From the NCBI RefSeq assembly GCF_022568795.1, contig NZ_JAKZHU010000002.1, positions 124,001-188,000 on the forward strand: a DNA stretch of 64,000 nt, read 5' to 3'. The stretch comes from Arsenicicoccus dermatophilus. Lineage in GTDB: Bacteria; Actinomycetota; Actinomycetes; Actinomycetales; Dermatophilaceae. Below, in pieces: positions 60,334-64,000 of the stretch. A program made the position numbers and the translations under genes. Numbering within the stretch: the stretch's first letter is position 1; every line of letters begins with the position of its first letter. The notes under the pieces are model-generated. The model made no database searches, was not told the origin of the DNA, and worked only from the letters and a program-made list of their open reading frames with translations.

Positions 60334-61916
60334 TCAGCTCCCCGGTGCCTCGGGGGAACGCCGCTCGTCCGCCAGCAGCTGGGCGTCCGGGGAGCGCTTG
60401 GCGGCATACATCAGCTCGTCGGCCCGCTCGAGGGCCGCCTCGCAGCCCCGCTCGTCCGACCACGCCACCCCGATGCTGGTCACCACCTCGGGCAGCCCCA
60501 CGTCGTCGTGGCCGCGGACCCGGGTCGCCGCCTCCAGGTCCTCGGCGAGCAGGCCCTCGGCGCCCGCCGGGCGGACGACCACGAACTCGTCCCCGCCATA
60601 CCGCGCGAACGTGTCCCGGGGACCGCACACGTCCTGCAGCACCTGGGCCAGCCGGCGCAGCGCCTCGTCGCCCGCATGGTGTCCCGACTCGTCGTTGATC
60701 GTCTTGAAGTGGTCGACGTCGACGAGGGCCACCTGGTGCCCGGCCCCGTCGAGCTCGGCGAGCACGTCGACCAGGTGACGGCGGTTCCACAGGCCGGTGA
60801 GGAGGTCGCGTCGGCTGCGGGCCCGGAGCCGCTCGCGGTCCCGGTTGAGCTCGGCGAGCCGGGCCTGCAGACGCCGGGCGACCTCCGCGGCGGTGCGGGC
60901 CTGCTCCTCGGCGCGCTGGGTGCGGTGCCACACCTCCAGGGCCCGCACGGCGACCCGGGAACCGTCCACGTGGTGCTCGGTGACGAGCGCGTAGCGGCGC
61001 TCGGCGGCCTCCAGCGCCGCCTCGAGATCGCCTGCCGCACGGTGCATCTCGACGACGTCGCCCAACAGCTCCAGGGCGAAGGCGGGCGGCAGCCGGTCGA
61101 TCATCTCGGTCAGCGTCTCCAGCGCCTCGTCCGGGTGGCCGGCCTCCCGTCCGAGCCGGGCCAGGGCCTGGGCGACCAGCGAGGCGTTGGTGACGTCGCG
61201 CATGCCGCGGGGGTCGGGCAGGTCGGAGGCGAGCCGGTGGGTCTCGTCGGTGTCCCCGGCCTCCAGGGCGACCTGGGTCCGGAGCGCGCGTATGGCGGCA
61301 CTCAGCTCGGGCCAGCTGCGACGCGTCAGCTCCTCCGCCTCGGCATACCCCGGCAGGCCCTCGGGCAGGTCCGTGTCGTAGGTGTCGCGCAGTCCGCGGA
61401 GGTTGACGACGGCGAGGGCCTCGAGCGCCAGGGCGTCGGTCGCGGGCTCGTGCTCCTCGGCCACGACGATCGCGTGGGCGCGGGTCCAGGCCTCGACGAA
61501 GTAGGCGGACGCCCGGTCCGGGTCGCCCGCGCCGTAGTTGACCCCGAGGTCGTGGATGGTGGCGGCCACCGCGATCGAGTCGGTGCTGCGGGGGGCTTCC
61601 TCCAGGGCCCGCAGCAGCGACTCCTGCGCCTCGCGGGGCAGACCGATCTCCAGGAGCACCGCGGCCTGGACCGCACGGGCCCGCACCGACCACAGGGCGG
61701 TCAGGTCGTCGGACTCGAGCAGCGGACCGAGCAGGGTGAGTGCCTGGTCCGGTCGGCTCTCGCGCCAGGCCACGAAGGCCGCCAGCACCGCACGTGGGGC
61801 CCCTCCGGCACCTCGGGCATGAGCGCTCGCATGGCCGCCGGGTCGGAGAAACGCACCGCCCAGGCGCGTGCGGCCGCGCCGTCGCCCGGGAGCGGGGGCC
61901 GGAGGAGGTGATCCAC
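60334..61916 (-). CDS. diguanylate cyclase (TPR-like helices plus GGDEF), apparent frameshift near the 5' end
   Basis: From GTG 61916 the frame gives VDHLLRPPLPGDGAAARAW and RALMPEVPEG, then runs out of frame. The rest of the protein (484 residues from 61788) continues in another frame as RAVLAAFVAWRESRPDQALT. A single base missing in the run GGGGCCCC at 61796-61803 explains both. The rejoined protein of about 527 residues has helical repeats (about 40-330), a coiled coil, and a GGDEF domain with RDLLTGLWNRRHL, VDHFKTINDESGH and an intact ARYGGDEF active site. It would make cyclic di-GMP. A sequencing error or a real mutation are both possible. Confidence 0.8.
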
Positions 61917-61971
61917 CTCACCGAGACTAGTGCGACCTGGCCGACGGGGACGGGAGGTTCGCGGCCACCGA

Positions 61972-62967
61972 TCAGCGTCGGTCGCCGAGGTCGTCCGCCA
62001 CGAGCGCGAGGTCGTGCAGCATGGACCCGGTCGAGAGCGGGGTCAGGGCGGCGCCGATCCGGCGGAACACCCCGCCCATCGGCCCGTGACCCCGGAAGCC
62101 TCGGGTGAGACGCACGTGGGTGCCACCGGCCATCGGTGTCAGCGCCAGGTGCACGTAGGCGCCGCGCGGGTCGCCGCCCTGCGACGGCGGGGTGAACTCC
62201 TGCCACGCCACGGTGTCCACGCCGTCCAGCCGGCCCAGCTCGCACCGGACGCGGCGCAGCTCCAGGGCGGGGACGCCCCGGGCGCGGTTCGTCCGCAGCG
62301 TGGCCTCGTCGAGGATCCGGACGTCCTCGTGCCACCCGAACCACCGCGTGACCACGGCCGCGTCGCACGCCGCCTGCCAGACGTGCTCGATGGGGACGGG
62401 CACGAACCGCGTCGTGGTGGTGGTGCTCTCCGCGAGGCCGTCGAGCAGCCCCGGGACGGGCGGGCAGGCGGTGAAGCCCTCGACGGGGCGGTCGGCCTCG
62501 GCGTGCGCCGTCTCGAGCACCCCCTCGACGTAGACCCCGGCGTGGCGCAGCGCCTCGGCAGGAGTGCCGGAGGGGTGCTCGAGCAGGTGCGCCAGCAGAC
62601 GCATCTCGGTGAACGGCGTGATCTTGAGGGCCTGCTCGACCGCGGGGGAGAAGGCGATGTCGCCCGCGACGCCGCGCTGCCGGTCGCGGGGCTCGCGGCG
62701 CCGGCGGGTGGCGCTGCGAGGGGCGCCGGCATCCAGGCCGCGCAGGTCGGCCTGGTGGCGGTGCAGCACCGCCCGGCGCAGGATGTGGAGCCGGACCCCG
62801 TTGCGCGCGAGCAGCTCCGCCGCCGGCCCCCCGGAGACCAGGAGTGCCAGGAGCAGATGGTCGAGGGTGACCTCGCGGCTTCCGCTGCGGGCGGCCTCGC
62901 GCCACGCGGTGTTCTGGATCGTGAAGCTGCGGCCCGTGCTCGCGCTCAGGCGAGAGGCAAGGCTCAT
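61972..62967 (-). CDS. Clp-N repeat domain fused to SRPBCC/START-like domain
   Basis: The 331-residue protein has a Clp amino-terminal repeat module (residues about 8-150: SFTIQNTAWREAARSGSREVTLDHLLLALL, AFSPAVEQALKITPFTEMRLLAHLLEHPSG) normally found on ClpA/ClpC, but no AAA+ domain. It is followed by a ligand-binding SRPBCC fold (about 180-331: VPVPIEHVWQAACDAAVVTRWFGWHEDV and GGTHVRLTRGFRG). The Clp-N part may bind substrates or adaptors and the SRPBCC part a hydrophobic ligand. The start overlaps the stop of the HTH gene by 4 bases, a pairing seen in other actinobacteria. Function unknown. Confidence 0.8.
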   Translation of the reverse strand: MSLASRLSASTGRSFTIQNTAWREAARSGSREVTLDHLLLALLVSGGPAAELLARNGVRLHILRRAVLHRHQADLRGLDAGAPRSATRRRREPRDRQRGVAGDIAFSPAVEQALKITPFTEMRLLAHLLEHPSGTPAEALRHAGVYVEGVLETAHAEADRPVEGFTACPPVPGLLDGLAESTTTTTRFVPVPIEHVWQAACDAAVVTRWFGWHEDVRILDEATLRTNRARGVPALELRRVRCELGRLDGVDTVAWQEFTPPSQGGDPRGAYVHLALTPMAGGTHVRLTRGFRGHGPMGGVFRRIGAALTPLSTGSMLHDLALVADDLGDRR

Positions 62968-63224
62968 CGTGGGTCTCCCGGTCGACTGGTCAGCTCGGGA
63001 CGGACTCGCCCCTTGAACTTCTTGTGGACGGCTTGCCGGCTGACGCCGAGGGCGTCGGCGATCTCGGCCCAGCTCAGGCCGGCTCCCAGGGCGGCCTCGA
63101 CCTGTGCCAGCTCCAGCCGGTCGGCGAGCCGACGCAGCGCGGTCACGGCTCGCAGACCCTGCCGGGGGTCGCTGGTGTCACCCGCTGTCCGTGCGATCCC
63201 GCTGCCGTCCACGGCGTCAACCAT
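62964..63224 (-). CDS. small helix-turn-helix DNA-binding protein
   Basis: The 86-residue protein has an N-terminal helix and a helix-turn-helix (LSWAEIADALGVSRQAVHKKFKG, residues about 50-72) like the sigma-region-4/resolvase type. It is coupled to the Clp-N/SRPBCC gene by a 4-base overlap, so the two should act together, the HTH protein probably as regulator. The ATG at 63224 sits inside a 16-bp palindrome. Confidence 0.82.
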   Translation of the reverse strand: MVDAVDGSGIARTAGDTSDPRQGLRAVTALRRLADRLELAQVEAALGAGLSWAEIADALGVSRQAVHKKFKGRVRPELTSRPGDPR

Positions 63225-63231
63225 GGTTGAC
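63216..63231. promoter_or_regulatory. 16-bp palindrome over the HTH gene start codon
   Basis: GTCAACCATGGTTGAC is a perfect palindrome overlapping the ATG at 63222-63224. Further TTGAC/GTCA half-sites follow up to 63250. This looks like an autoregulatory operator. Confidence 0.6.
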
Positions 63232-63313
63232 CATTTGGGTGACTGTCAAACTCGCCCAGAGTGATTCGGTATGACGGTCCGAAACCACGTCCGGGCCCCT
63301 GGTGGTCTGCGGA

Positions 63314-64000
63314 TCAGGCCGGGCGCCACCGCTGCTCGACCCCGGCGACCGCGCCCCGGGAGGTCAGCTCACGCACCGCCCGCAGGGCCACGCCGTCCGC
63401 GGCATACACCTCGTGGGCCACCAGGGCCAGGTGCCGCAGCTGCTCGTCGTCGAGCCGGTCGAGGCGGGCGAGGTCGCGGACGTAGAGCACGTCGGCCTCG
63501 ACGAGCTGGCGGGCCTGCTCCTGGTCGGGGTCGGCCCACTGCACCGGCGCGAGCGGCCAGTCCTTGGTCGACACGAGGCGGTGCGGCACGAAGCCCTGCG
63601 CCCGTAGCTCCAGGTCGACGTCGGCGAAGGTCGGCTGGTCGCGGTAGATCCGGTGGAAGCCCAGCTCGACCTGGATCGTGGTGAGCCCGGCCAGGACTCG
63701 CCGCCCGTGCCGGAAGATGTCCAGCTCGGACCCCTGCACGTCGATCTTGAGGTGGTCGGCGCGCTCGATCTCGGCGACGTCGTCCAGGCGGGTGGTGCCG
63801 ACCGGGACCTGCTCGACGACGGTCGCCAGCCGGGGGAAGTCGACCAGCAGGGCGAGCTGGTCCGGGTCGGGCTCGTAGAGGCTGGAGAAGCCCGGCGACG
63901 CGCAGACGTGCAAGGTGTGGTCCCCGCCGTCGCCGACGGCATACGGCAGGTAGCGCTCGAGGTCGTCCGCGGTCGCCCGCAGCCGGGCCAGGCCCTCCGG
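63314..64000 (-). CDS. FkbM family methyltransferase (5' end outside window)
   Basis: The open frame continues to the window edge; 228 residues are visible. FkbM features are GTTRLDDVAEIERADHLKIDVQGSE (split after RADHL), in which DVQG(S/A)E is the family hallmark, IQVELGFHRIYRDQPTFADV and a C-terminal helical part. The S-adenosylmethionine-binding glycine motif would lie upstream of the visible part. The family methylates sugars or other small molecules. Confidence 0.8.
   Translation of the reverse strand, partial: PEGLARLRATADDLERYLPYAVGDGGDHTLHVCASPGFSSLYEPDPDQLALLVDFPRLATVVEQVPVGTTRLDDVAEIERADHLKIDVQGSELDIFRHGRRVLAGLTTIQVELGFHRIYRDQPTFADVDLELRAQGFVPHRLVSTKDWPLAPVQWADPDQEQARQLVEADVLYVRDLARLDRLDDEQLRHLALVAHEVYAADGVALRAVRELTSRGAVAGVEQRWRPA

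Noticed and set aside
57519-60407. 962-residue minus frame opposite the secreted hydrolase
   Set aside because: Gly/Arg-rich antisense shadow; the + frame has signal peptide, catalytic motifs and terminator.
1-64000. CRISPR arrays, tRNA and rRNA genes
   Set aside because: No regularly spaced repeats and no cloverleaf or rRNA-like conserved stretch was recognised in reading both strands.

Overview
The window is about 70% GC or higher, with dense operons, many GTG starts, frequent 4-base stop/start overlaps and several candidate leaderless promoters. Mycothione reductase, inositol-1-phosphate synthase and a SigM/anti-sigma/thioredoxin block mark it as an actinobacterium. Gene order and a strong GTATGCC/GGCATAC word bias suggest Micrococcales, possibly Intrasporangiaceae; that placement is inference. 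It is origin-proximal chromosome: the order ddl-aminotransferase-GNAT / trxA-trxB-anti-sigma-sigM-pseudokinase-murJ-DUF6049-NUDIX / cca ... ino1 / PBP / rpsF-ssb-rpsR-rplI ... dnaB is the conserved flank of actinobacterial oriC on the parAB side. A perfect 16-bp parS site lies at 4449-4464, with two imperfect ones further on.

Layout: 1-14.5 kb holds the conserved flank (cell-wall precursor ligase, thioredoxin system, SigM module, lipid II flippase, CCA-adding enzyme). 14.5-30.6 kb is a surface-glycan locus: UDP-GlcNAc 2-epimerase, two acyltransferases, five glycosyltransferases, an ABC half-transporter, and a four-gene set (6-dehydrogenase, N-acetyltransferase, aminotransferase, 3-dehydrogenase) that matches the UDP-diacetamido-uronic-acid pathway. 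30.7-38.4 kb holds GPP34, ino1, a class A PBP, a GT-C membrane enzyme and the rpsF-ssb-rpsR-rplI operon. 38.8-46 kb holds a GntR regulator divergent from a ribose-type ABC transporter, a Gfo/Idh oxidoreductase, mycothione reductase and a membrane protein, followed by a MATE transporter.

A 600-bp gap with seven DnaA-box sequences precedes dnaB, which carries two inteins. After dnaB comes a small accessory patch (VOC protein, truncated DUF6191 protein, degraded IS3 element). A corrinoid ABC transporter under a cobalamin riboswitch follows, then a secreted hydrolase, a frameshifted GGDEF protein, a Clp-N/SRPBCC plus HTH pair and a partial FkbM methyltransferase.

Main leads: (i) the same spaced operator TGACAA-N9-TTGTCA sits upstream of ino1 and in the GntR/transporter divergent promoter, suggesting one inositol regulon; (ii) the DnaA-box cluster upstream of dnaB; (iii) a three-segment Shine-Dalgarno switch behind the B12 aptamer; (iv) a class-3-like intein in the DnaB P-loop plus a second, endonuclease-bearing intein; (v) a pair of structured intergenic repeats with a covarying helix.
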